A DNA stretch of 64,000 bases from an uncultured Roseobacter sp. GTDB lineage: Bacteria; Pseudomonadota; Alphaproteobacteria; Rhodobacterales; Rhodobacteraceae. Below the pieces are notes generated by a model. That model saw only the letters and a list, made by a program, of their open reading frames with translations, did no database searches and was not told the origin of the DNA. The DNA is taken from positions 868,001-932,000 of the forward strand of contig NZ_CANLNE010000001.1 of assembly GCF_947492555.1 (NCBI RefSeq). The letters run 5' to 3'. How positions within the stretch are numbered: position 1 is the first letter of the stretch; each line of letters starts with the position of its first letter. Positions 19,423 through 26,755 of this stretch are shown piece after piece. The translations under genes were made by a program, and so were the position numbers.

Positions 19423-20598
19423 ATGACGAATGTCGTTATCGCATCCGCAGCACGCACCGCCGTTGGCAGTTTTGGCGGATCTTTCGCAACCACGCCCGCC
19501 CATGATCTTGGTGCCGCAGTTTTGAAAGAAGTCGTGGCACGAGCAGGCGTCGATGCTTCCGAAGTTTCCGAAACCATTCTGGGGCAGGTGCTGACCGCCG
19601 CTCAGGGCCAGAACCCGGCGCGACAAGCGCATATCAATGCCGGCCTGCCGCAGGAAAGTTCGGCCTGGACCATCAACCAGGTCTGTGGCTCGGGTCTGCG
19701 CGCCGTTGCCCTGGCAGCACAGCACATCCAGTTGGGTGATGCGTCGATCGTCGCCGCGGGCGGCCAGGAAAACATGACATTATCGCCCCACGCCGCCTCG
19801 CTGCGCGCTGGCCACAAAATGGGTGATATGAAGTACATCGACACGATGATCCGCGATGGTCTCTGGGATGCTTTCAACGGCTACCACATGGGGCAAACTG
19901 CTGAAAACGTTGCTGAAAAGTGGCAAATCGGACGCGAGCAACAGGATGAATTCGCCGTTGCATCGCAGAACAAAGCCGAAGCAGCACAAAAAGCCGGCAA
20001 GTTTGCAGATGAGATCATGGCCTTCACAGTCAAGGGACGCAAGGGCGACACAGTCGTCGATCAGGACGAATACATCCGACACGGCGCCACGGTGGAAGCC
20101 ATGCAAAAACTGCGCCCCGCGTTCACCAAGGACGGCTCGGTCACGGCGGCAAATGCCTCTGGCCTGAACGATGGCGCGGCGGCCGCGTTGATGATGACGG
20201 CGGACGAGGCAGAAAAACGCGGCATCGAGCCGCTGGCGCGCATCGCCAGCTACGCAACCGTTGGTCTTGACCCGGCGATCATGGGCGCGGGCCCGATCTT
20301 CGCCAGCCGGAAAGCGCTGGAAAAAGCGGGCTGGAAAGCCGAAGACCTTGATCTGGTCGAAGCCAACGAAGCCTTCGCCGCGCAGGCCTGCGCCGTTAAC
20401 AAGGACATGGGCTGGAACCCCGACGTGGTGAACGTCAATGGCGGCGCAATCGCCATCGGCCACCCGATCGGCGCTTCCGGCGCGCGCATCCTGAACACAC
20501 TGCTGTTCGAAATGAAACGCCGTGATGCCAAGAAAGGCCTCGCGACCCTTTGCATCGGTGGCGGCATGGGCGTTGCCATGTGCCTCGAACGTCCCTGA
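19423..20598 (+). CDS. phaA: acetyl-CoA C-acetyltransferase (beta-ketothiolase)
   Basis: Condenses two acetyl-CoA to acetoacetyl-CoA, the first step of polyhydroxybutyrate synthesis. The 391-residue protein shows the acyl-accepting Cys ([16 protein letters not shown], near residue 88), the catalytic His in [17 protein letters not shown] and the second Cys in [16 protein letters not shown]. Length is standard for biosynthetic thiolases. It is followed 139 bp downstream by phaB on the same strand; the gap holds a hairpin and an inverted repeat. The phaC synthase gene is not in the window. Confidence 0.95.
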   Translation: MTNVVIASAARTAVGSFGGSFATTPAHDLGAAVLKEVVARAGVDASEVSETILGQVLTAAQGQNPARQAHINAGLPQESSAWTINQVCGSGLRAVALAAQHIQLGDASIVAAGGQENMTLSPHAASLRAGHKMGDMKYIDTMIRDGLWDAFNGYHMGQTAENVAEKWQIGREQQDEFAVASQNKAEAAQKAGKFADEIMAFTVKGRKGDTVVDQDEYIRHGATVEAMQKLRPAFTKDGSVTAANASGLNDGAAAALMMTADEAEKRGIEPLARIASYATVGLDPAIMGAGPIFASRKALEKAGWKAEDLDLVEANEAFAAQACAVNKDMGWNPDVVNVNGGAIAIGHPIGASGARILNTLLFEMKRRDAKKGLATLCIGGGMGVAMCLERP

Positions 20599-20608
20599 TC
20601 CATATCAA

Positions 20609-20630
20609 GGCGGCGCAGCATAGCGCCGCC
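20609..20630 (+). other. GC-rich hairpin between phaA and phaB
   Basis: A perfect 8-bp stem (GGCGGCGC pairing with GCGCCGCC, 6-nt loop) starts 10 bp after the phaA stop. No U-tract follows, so it is more likely a processing or stability element, or a weak attenuator, than a true terminator. Confidence 0.5.
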
Positions 20631-20666
20631 TAAACATCTCAAAGACATCTGTTTGCTGGCTTTAGT

Positions 20667-20685
20667 TGCGCAATATTGTTGCGCA
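20667..20685. promoter_or_regulatory. inverted repeat upstream of phaB, possible PhaR operator
   Basis: TGCGCAA, 5 nt, TTGCGCA forms a perfect 7-bp inverted repeat about 50 bp before the phaB start. TGC/GCA-rich palindromes are the kind of site bound by PhaR repressors of PHB genes in alphaproteobacteria. The assignment is inferred from position and composition only. Confidence 0.45.
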
Positions 20686-20737
20686 GACCGAAATCAATCC
20701 GTAACAAGATTATCAGAAACATTAAGGAGAATCCCAC

Positions 20738-21460
20738 ATGTCCCGCGTCGCACTTGTCACTGGAGGCAGCCGAGGCATCGGTGCTTCTATTTCCAATGCC
20801 CTGAAAGATGCCGGTTACACGGTTGCTGCCACCTATGCGGGCAATGACGAGGCAGCCGCCAAGTTCACCGATGAAACAGGCATCAAAACCTACAAGTGGA
20901 ACGTGGCCGACTATGACGCGTGCAAGGATGGCATCGCGGGCGTCGAAGCCGATCTGGGGCCCATCGATGTCGTCGTGGCAAATGCCGGGATCACCCGGGA
21001 CGCGCCATTCCACAAGATGACGCCACAGCAGTGGCAGGAAGTTATCGACACCAACCTGACGGGCGTGTTCAACACAGTGCACCCGATCTGGCCCGGCATG
21101 CGCGAGCGCAAGTTTGGCCGCGTAATCGTAATCAGCTCCATCAACGGTCAAAAAGGCCAGTTCGCGCAAGTGAACTATGCCGCGACAAAAGCCGGCGATC
21201 TGGGCATCGTGAAGTCGCTGGCCCAAGAGGGAGCACGCGCAGGCATCACCGCCAATGCGATCTGCCCCGGCTATATCGCGACGGAAATGGTCATGGCCGT
21301 ACCGGAAAAAGTGCGCGAATCCATCATCGGGCAAATTCCGGCAGGACGGCTTGGCGAGCCTGAAGAAATCGCCCGCTGCGTTGTTTTCCTTGCCTCGGAT
21401 GATGCGGGTTTCATCAATGGCTCGACCATTTCCGCAAATGGCGCACAGTTCTTCGTCTAA
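20738..21460 (+). CDS. phaB: acetoacetyl-CoA reductase
   Basis: NADPH-dependent short-chain dehydrogenase making (R)-3-hydroxybutyryl-CoA, the monomer for PHB. The 240-residue protein has the cofactor motif VTGGSRGIGASIS at the N-terminus, NAG near residue 85, and the catalytic Ser and Tyr-x-x-x-Lys in VISSINGQKGQFAQVNYAAT (Tyr and the following Lys). The ICPGYIATEMV segment is typical of PhaB. AAGGAG lies 8 nt before the ATG. It is followed by a bidirectional terminator. Confidence 0.95.
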   Translation: MSRVALVTGGSRGIGASISNALKDAGYTVAATYAGNDEAAAKFTDETGIKTYKWNVADYDACKDGIAGVEADLGPIDVVVANAGITRDAPFHKMTPQQWQEVIDTNLTGVFNTVHPIWPGMRERKFGRVIVISSINGQKGQFAQVNYAATKAGDLGIVKSLAQEGARAGITANAICPGYIATEMVMAVPEKVRESIIGQIPAGRLGEPEEIARCVVFLASDDAGFINGSTISANGAQFFV

Positions 21461-21482
21461 GCGAGGCACATCAAGTAATAAG

Positions 21483-21513
21483 AAAAGGGCCGGTGATGAT
21501 CACCGGCCCTTTT
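21483..21513. terminator. bidirectional terminator between phaB and a 37-residue ORF
   Basis: A perfect 14-bp inverted repeat (AAAAGGGCCGGTGA pairing with TCACCGGCCCTTTT, 3-nt loop). The stem ends in T-runs on both strands, so it can terminate phaB from the left and the small minus-strand gene from the right. Confidence 0.92.
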
Positions 21514-21540
21514 CACATCCCGTAAGATCGCTGCAGTCGA

Positions 21541-21654
21541 TCAGCGGGAAGAGTGAAACAGCCAGTTCCAGGCATCCTTCATCGCTTGTGCCCGCTCTTC
21601 ATGAGCGCGTTGCATGGCGTTGCGGGTATCACTGTTTGTGGTAGCTTCGAACAT
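21541..21654 (-). CDS. 37-residue small protein, unknown function
   Basis: A short ORF encoding a 37-residue protein with an amphipathic, aromatic-rich C-terminal half (AHEERAQAMKDAWNWLFHSS). AAGGAG lies 7 nt before its ATG and a strong terminator lies 28 bp after its stop, so it has the parts of a real transcription unit. I recall similar small proteins with a Trp/Phe-rich end near PHB genes in Rhodobacterales but cannot name a family. There is no signal peptide or membrane helix. Function is not inferred. Confidence 0.65.
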   Translation of the reverse strand: MFEATTNSDTRNAMQRAHEERAQAMKDAWNWLFHSSR

Positions 21655-21768
21655 GGCGTCGCTCCTTGCGTGCATAAGTTCAATTGATCTGAGTTAGATA
21701 TGGCATGCGCTAACGTGGACGACAAACGAGACTTTCAATCCCATCACTTAAGCTGTACTTAACTGATT

Positions 21769-22713
21769 ATGATGGATCGACTCCCACCCCTGACCGCTTT
21801 GCGTGCCTTTGACGCCGCCGCTCGGCATATGTCCTTTGCCAAGGCGGCAGAAGAACTCTCCGTGACACCGGCTGCGCTGAGCTTTCAGATCAAATCCCTT
21901 GAGGAACACCTTGGCGCCCCTCTCTTCAGACGTTTGAATCGCGCCGTGGAACTCACCGAAGCAGGCGCGGCGCTGGCACCAGGGGCCGAGGATGGGTTTC
22001 AGACACTTGCCAATGCATGGCGCGCTGCACAACGCCTACAGGACAACCAATCCCTCACGGTGACTGCGGGACCTGCATTCACCGCGAAGTGGCTGGCCCC
22101 AAGGCTCTATGAGTTTGCCCAAGCACATCCTGAGATCGAATTGCGCTTTTCGGCGTCGCTCAAGATCATGGACTTCGGACGCGATGCCATTGACGTGGCC
22201 ATCCGCTTTGGACGTGACACCGATGAAGATCTTTATAGCCTGCCCCTGGCTGAAGAATGGGTGGCACCCGTTATGACGCCTGCCCTCGCCGAACGGTTCC
22301 CGGACGCACAAAGCCTCGTCGAGGCGCCGCTGATCTTCGACGATTCGATCAATTTTTTGTACCCGCGGTGCGACTGGAAGGCGTGGTTTGCCACAATGGG
22401 CGTCGACTTCGATCCGACACACGGGCCGCATTTCAGCCAGGCAGATCACGCCGTGGATGCGGCGCTCGCCGGGGTCGGTGTGGTACTGGGGCGGCGCGCT
22501 CTGGTGGTAAAAGACATTGACGAAGGCCGCTTGGTTACCCCATATGGCACGGCGTTATCTACCGGTGCCCGGTTCCGTTTTCTATGCCCCAAGAACAGCG
22601 AAGATCGCCCGCAAGTCAAAGCGTTCCGCGAGTGGATGCTGCGCGAAATCAGCAAGACGACCTACATCACCGACAGCCTGCGCGTCGTGACTACGGAAGG
22701 CAACTCTCAATGA
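21769..22713 (+). CDS. LysR-family transcriptional regulator (GcvA-like)
   Basis: DNA-binding regulator of 314 residues. The N-terminal winged helix-turn-helix (LTALRAFDAAARHMSFAKAA followed by EELSVTPAALSFQIKSLEEH) is the GcvA/AmpR subtype signature, followed by a substrate-binding domain from about residue 92 (LTVTAGPAFTAKWLAPRLYE). Its stop overlaps the ATG of the next gene, a broken EamA-type exporter, so it may once have controlled or been co-transcribed with it. The effector is unknown. Two adjacent ATGs offer alternative starts one residue apart. Confidence 0.9.
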   Translation: MMDRLPPLTALRAFDAAARHMSFAKAAEELSVTPAALSFQIKSLEEHLGAPLFRRLNRAVELTEAGAALAPGAEDGFQTLANAWRAAQRLQDNQSLTVTAGPAFTAKWLAPRLYEFAQAHPEIELRFSASLKIMDFGRDAIDVAIRFGRDTDEDLYSLPLAEEWVAPVMTPALAERFPDAQSLVEAPLIFDDSINFLYPRCDWKAWFATMGVDFDPTHGPHFSQADHAVDAALAGVGVVLGRRALVVKDIDEGRLVTPYGTALSTGARFRFLCPKNSEDRPQVKAFREWMLREISKTTYITDSLRVVTTEGNSQ

Positions 22714-23593
22714 CAAAGATGCGCGCAACGCTCATCGGGTTTGCAGCGGTCGTCCTTTAAGCCCTGCTCGCTCTGCTGACCGTTGGGTCCGCCCCGACGC
22801 CGCCCTTGCTGCTCAACACCATATGTTTCACCATCGGTGGCACCTGCGGGGTAATCTGGACGCATCAATCTGGCGGGTTTGCGATGTTGCGATCTGTCCC
22901 TCTACGCGTCTACATCTTTGGAACGCTAGGGCTTTTTGGTTACCACGCGTTCTACTTCTCCGCCCTGCGTCTCGCGCCCGCCGCGGAGGCCGGATTGATC
23001 GCCTACCTGTGGCCTCTGCTAATCGTGATCCTGTCCGGCCTGCTGCCCGGCGAAGAGGTTCGCAGAGGGCATTTATCGGGGCTATGATCGGCTTTGCAGG
23101 CGCGGCTCTGATCATTTCAGGCGGTGGCAGCGGTTTCCGCATGGACTATCTGCCCGGCTATGGGCTGGCGCTGATCTGCGCGCTCACCTGGTCGAGTTAT
23201 TCGGTGCTCTCCCGCCTGGTCGGCGACGCGCCAACGCAATCGGTCACCGTGTTTTGCATTGGGGCCGCCGCCCTGTCACTGCCGCTGCACCTGATGTTCG
23301 AAGACACGGTTTTCCCACAGTCCGCTCTGGGCTGGGGCTCGATTCTCCTGCTTGGCCTCGGCCCCGTGGGGCTGGCCTTCTTTGTCTGGGATATCGGTGT
23401 CAAGCAGGGCGATATACAGTTGCTGGGTGCCGCCTCCTACGCGGCCCCATTGCTCTCTACCGTGGTGCTTGTCGTGGCCGGCGTTGCCCCGCTGTCAGCG
23501 ACTTTGGGCATCGCGGCGATTCTTGTGACTGGCGGCGCAATGATCGCGGCGCGCGCCAGTCTGCGTAAAAATCCTAACTCGACAGGCGCGTGA
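22710..23593 (+). pseudogene. EamA/DMT-family transporter gene, disrupted
   Basis: The reading frame starts with an ATGA overlap with the LysR gene (MTKMRATLIGFAAVVL) and hits TAA at 22758-22760, where the frame otherwise continues as ALLALLTVGSAPTPPLLLN. It then carries EamA-type helices to about 23075, where one base appears missing: frame 0 runs into a stop at 23085, while the frame reached by restoring one base continues IGAMIGFAGAALIISGGGSG to the C-terminus. The whole length matches a ~295-residue drug/metabolite or aromatic amino acid exporter with ten helices. Two independent lesions point to a pseudogene rather than one sequencing error. Confidence 0.85.
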
Positions 23594-23738
23594 TTTCTTC
23601 TTTTAGACGGAGTTTCTGCTTTTTCAGGTCTGCGATTGCAAGATCATCGATGCCGGGGGCGCGTTGGGCTTCTTCTACGGCTTCGCTCAGGGACTGATGC
23701 TTCTTTTTCAGCTGATCGACATGTGCAGTAACGCTCAT
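23574..23738 (-). CDS. DUF465 (YdcH-like) small protein
   Basis: A 54-residue, highly charged, all-helical protein (MSVTAHVDQLKKKHQSLSEA, then DLKKQKLRLKEEITRLSS). The N-terminal HVDQLKKKHQSL and the closing LKKQKLRLKEEI are the DUF465 pattern, a short coiled-coil hairpin common in proteobacteria with unknown role. GGAGG lies 5 nt before the ATG. Its 3' end overlaps the last 20 bp of the converging EamA pseudogene. Confidence 0.85.
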   Translation of the reverse strand: MSVTAHVDQLKKKHQSLSEAVEEAQRAPGIDDLAIADLKKQKLRLKEEITRLSS

Positions 23739-23849
23739 TCATTCCTCCTGTGTGTAACGGTATGGCGTTGAGTTGACCACACCTTGTGATTCAAGTCACG
23801 CCGCATAAGCAGCATGCGCATGATACCCGTTAAGATTGTATTAATGGGT

Positions 23850-24590
23850 TCAGAATTCAAGTGCGGCGCCATCCCGCAATACCGATTTGATCGTTGGGAC
23901 GTAGCTGTCTGCGTCGCTTTCGTGTTGCGTCCCTTCATGCAGAATCACCGAAGGATGTAGTTTGAATGCCCCGCGTCCGTTCTTGCGCGCCCGGACAATG
24001 ACCAGTTCTGCAAGACGACCGACGCGCGGGCTCAGGGGCAACACCTCGATGCTACCCATCCCATTTGGCAAGGCCTGCAGGATGTCCGGCAACCGTTCTG
24101 CGCGGTGGATAATATGCACGTACCCTTTTGGTTTCAGCCGCTTGGCTGCGGCCTTTACCCAGTCCGTCAAAGGGGTCGTTTCGCCGAGCGCTGTCTCGCG
24201 GCCTGCGTTGTGGGCACTGCGGCTGGCGCGCCGATTGAAGTACGGAGGATTCGTGATCACGTGGTCGAATTGCCGCTGCCGCAGCTCCAGGGGCAATGCA
24301 GTGATATCAGCAACAATCACTTCCAGTGCGTCCCCGCCATTTCGCCGCGCCAATGCGGCGTATTCCGGCTGCATTTCCACGCCGGTCAGCTTCAGGCCAG
24401 GCACCCGCGCAGCGAGGCATAAAGCCGCAGCCCCCACACCACAGCCCAAGTCGAGCACTGTTTGGCCTGATTGAGCCGGCACACTGGCCGCAAGCAACAC
24501 CGGATCCACCCCGGCGCGATACCCCGAGCGAGGCTGGTGTAAGTGCAGCCGCCCACCCAGAAATGCGTCCCGGGTCAAGTCGGAGGTCAT
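23850..24590 (-). CDS. tRNA1(Val) (adenine-N6)-methyltransferase-like
   Basis: SAM-dependent N6-adenine methyltransferase of 246 residues. Motif I is VLDLGCGVGAAALCLA (near residue 45), the acidic residue follows in LTGVEMQPEYAALA, and the catalytic NPPY motif is in HVITNPPYFNRRASRSAHN, diagnostic for the TrmN6/YfiC group that modifies A37 of tRNA1(Val). It overlaps the upstream DUF2007 gene by 4 bp (ATGA). Substrate is inferred from the family; a HemK-like activity is less likely, since no PrmC N-terminal domain is present. Confidence 0.87.
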   Translation of the reverse strand: MTSDLTRDAFLGGRLHLHQPRSGYRAGVDPVLLAASVPAQSGQTVLDLGCGVGAAALCLAARVPGLKLTGVEMQPEYAALARRNGGDALEVIVADITALPLELRQRQFDHVITNPPYFNRRASRSAHNAGRETALGETTPLTDWVKAAAKRLKPKGYVHIIHRAERLPDILQALPNGMGSIEVLPLSPRVGRLAELVIVRARKNGRGAFKLHPSVILHEGTQHESDADSYVPTIKSVLRDGAALEF

Positions 24591-24802
24591 TTGCCCAGAG
24601 GGATGTCGTTGTCGTGCATGACCCGTATCGCGACGTCATGATCTTCGGTACGCACCATGAGCCTGCGCGGGAAGATTCCGATGCCACCTTCGAGCACGCT
24701 CATATTTACGTCCAACTCAAAGCAGTCTATATCCTCGCCTTGGAGAAGGGCCGTGGCAAAGGCGATGATCGTCGGGTCTGTGCTGCGCAAAAGTTCCTTC
24801 AT
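24587..24802 (-). CDS. DUF2007 domain-containing protein
   Basis: Small protein of 71 residues (MKELLRSTDPTIIAFATALL, then GGIGIFPRRLMVRTEDHDVA) matching the DUF2007 'putative signal transducing protein' fold, a ferredoxin-like domain. The start is the internal ATG where the family begins; the open frame extends 34 codons further upstream into the divergent polyprenyl synthase gene without similarity. No obvious ribosome binding site. It is probably co-transcribed with the TrmN6-like gene. Confidence 0.8.
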   Translation of the reverse strand: MKELLRSTDPTIIAFATALLQGEDIDCFELDVNMSVLEGGIGIFPRRLMVRTEDHDVAIRVMHDNDIPLGK

Positions 24803-24857
24803 ATCAGGGATGTAAGGGCAAGCTGGCGGTGATGTCGAGCCTGCAGTTGGGAAGTTG

Positions 24858-25859
24858 ATGCCGAAGACCGAGAATTCGCAGAAACCGCATGACCGAATGG
24901 CCACCTATCTGGCTGCTGACCTCGATGCGGTGAACGCACTGATCCGCGCCAGAATGGCTTCCGAACACGCGCCGCGCATTCCGGAAGTCACCGCGCATCT
25001 GGTGGAAGCGGGCGGCAAACGATTGCGCCCCATGCTCACTCTGGCGGCGGCTCATCTTTGCGACTACGACGGGCAGTTTCACATCAATCTGGCCGCGACG
25101 GTGGAATTCATCCACACCGCCACCCTTTTGCACGACGACGTGGTCGATGAGAGCGGCCAGCGGCGCGGGCGGCCAACCGCCAACCTGCTGTGGGACAACA
25201 AGTCTTCGGTGCTGGTAGGCGACTACCTCTTCTCGCGCAGCTTTCAGTTGATGGTGGAAACCGGATCGCTGCGCGTGCTCGACATTCTCTCCAACGCGTC
25301 TGCGACCATCGCGGAAGGCGAAGTGCTGCAACTGACGGCCAGTCAGGATCTTGCCACCACCGAAGCGGTCTATCTTCAGGTGGTGCGGGGCAAGACGGCT
25401 GCCCTGTTTTCCGCAGCGACGGAAGTTGGCGGCGTGATTGCAGATGCCCCGGAGGTTCAGGTGCGCGCGCTTTACGCGTACGGGGATGCCTTGGGCGTGG
25501 CCTTCCAGATTGTCGACGATCTGCTTGATTTTCAAGGGGACGTGGGTGCAATCGGCAAGAACATCGGAGACGATTTCCGCGAGCGCAAGCTGACCATGCC
25601 GCTGATCAAGGCGGTGGCAAAAGCGGATGCCGAGGAGCGCGCCTTCTGGGAGCGCACGATCGAAAAGGGCAAACAGACGGAGGGCGATCTGGAAAGGGCG
25701 CGGGCCTTGCTGGACAAGCATGCCGCGCTCACCGAGACGGCACATGCAGCGCGCAGTTGGGCATTGAAGGCAAAGTCAGCTCTTGCTCCCCTGCCGGATC
25801 ATGACATCAAGGAGATGCTCAGCGATCTGGCGGATTACGTGGTCGAGCGCATCAACTAG
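24858..25859 (+). CDS. ispB: polyprenyl diphosphate synthase
   Basis: Trans-prenyltransferase that builds the isoprenoid side chain of ubiquinone, about 333 residues. The first Asp-rich motif is LLHDDVVDESGQRRGRPTAN (near residue 93) and the second is FQIVDDLLDFQGDVGAIGKN (near 220). GGKRLRPML, which binds IPP, is present. The residues before the first DDxxD are small (Ala/Thr), consistent with a long C45-C50 product. It is divergent from the DUF2007 gene. Its stop overlaps the convergent ispE by 8 bp, so two isoprenoid genes sit tail to tail. Confidence 0.93.
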   Translation: MPKTENSQKPHDRMATYLAADLDAVNALIRARMASEHAPRIPEVTAHLVEAGGKRLRPMLTLAAAHLCDYDGQFHINLAATVEFIHTATLLHDDVVDESGQRRGRPTANLLWDNKSSVLVGDYLFSRSFQLMVETGSLRVLDILSNASATIAEGEVLQLTASQDLATTEAVYLQVVRGKTAALFSAATEVGGVIADAPEVQVRALYAYGDALGVAFQIVDDLLDFQGDVGAIGKNIGDDFRERKLTMPLIKAVAKADAEERAFWERTIEKGKQTEGDLERARALLDKHAALTETAHAARSWALKAKSALAPLPDHDIKEMLSDLADYVVERIN

Positions 25860-26724
25860 GCCGGGGCTGTGCACGCTCGGTTTGCGTGCCCAGCTCTGTC
25901 GGTTTGACCCACCAATCCGGATAACTGCGTGAGATGGCTGCAGCCGCGTTCTGTGCTGCCGAGATCGTTGGAAACAAGCCGAAACAAGTCGCGCCGGAGC
26001 CCGACATCCGCGACAGCAGGCAATCCGGTTGCGTGGAGATAGCTATTTTTACGATACCAATCGTCGGCACCAGTTGTGAAGCCGCCGGTTCCAGATCGTT
26101 TCGTTGCCCACGTAGCCAAGTAGCCAGATCACCGGCGTCGCGGAACGTCGGAAGATTTTGGGGCATAGGCATATTTTGTCGCGCCGTCATCGCTTTGAAT
26201 ACGGTGGGCGTAGAGATTTCCAGGCGCGGGTTCACCAGCAGAGCAGGCAGGGCAGGCAAGCTCTCCATGGGCGTGATCCGCTCGCCAATACCCCCGACGC
26301 GCGCGGCCGCGCTGGTCAGACACATCGGGACATCCGCGCCCAGTTTCAGCAGTGTTTCCGACGCAGGGATTTGAACGCCCGCTTCTCCGGCAACCACAGA
26401 CAGAGCGCGATACGTGGCGGCGGCGTCCGCCGACCCGCCACCGATTCCGGATGACACCGGCAAATTCTTTACCAGATGGAAAGACGCTCCCGGCAACTGA
26501 TCAAAGAGGTTTGCGGCCTGCAAGATCAGATTCGATACATCTTTCGGCACTGTCGCCGCTTCTGGACCCTGCATTTCCAGGGAAAACCCATCACCCAAGC
26601 GCGCGCGCAACTGGTCACCCACTGTCGCAAACGCCACAAGACTATCCAGCAAATGATAACCGTCAGATCGTTGACCCACGACATGCAATGTCAGGTTGAT
26701 CTTGGCGGGCGCAAAAACTTCCAC
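25852..26724 (-). CDS. ispE: 4-diphosphocytidyl-2-C-methyl-D-erythritol kinase
   Basis: GHMP-family kinase of the MEP isoprenoid pathway. The protein of about 290 residues has the start VEVFAPAKINLTLHVVGQRS, the ATP loop LPVSSGIGGGSADAAATYRA (near residue 90) and the C-terminal GHMP motif MSGSGATCFGLF. I chose a GTG start just before the conserved EVFAPAKINLTL; longer in-frame alternatives with TTG starts would overlap the stop of the upstream TPR gene. It is 31 bp downstream of that gene and probably co-transcribed with it. Confidence 0.92.
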   Translation of the reverse strand: MEVFAPAKINLTLHVVGQRSDGYHLLDSLVAFATVGDQLRARLGDGFSLEMQGPEAATVPKDVSNLILQAANLFDQLPGASFHLVKNLPVSSGIGGGSADAAATYRALSVVAGEAGVQIPASETLLKLGADVPMCLTSAAARVGGIGERITPMESLPALPALLVNPRLEISTPTVFKAMTARQNMPMPQNLPTFRDAGDLATWLRGQRNDLEPAASQLVPTIGIVKIAISTQPDCLLSRMSGSGATCFGLFPTISAAQNAAAAISRSYPDWWVKPTELGTQTERAQPRPS

Positions 26725-26755
26725 ATTCCGCGGGGCGCGCGCCTGACGCCCGCCC

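Noticed and set aside
20609-20630. Rho-independent terminator between phaA and phaB
   Set aside because: The stem is strong, but no U-tract follows, so I list it only as a hairpin.
22710-23593. Programmed frameshifting in the EamA gene
   Set aside because: A frameshift alone could be programmed, but the in-frame TAA near the start is a second, independent lesion and no slippery site with a downstream structure is evident.
23850-24590. HemK/PrmC-type release-factor methyltransferase
   Set aside because: It has the NPPY motif, but the PrmC N-terminal helical domain is absent and the sequence after NPPY (FNRRASRSAHN) fits the TrmN6 group.
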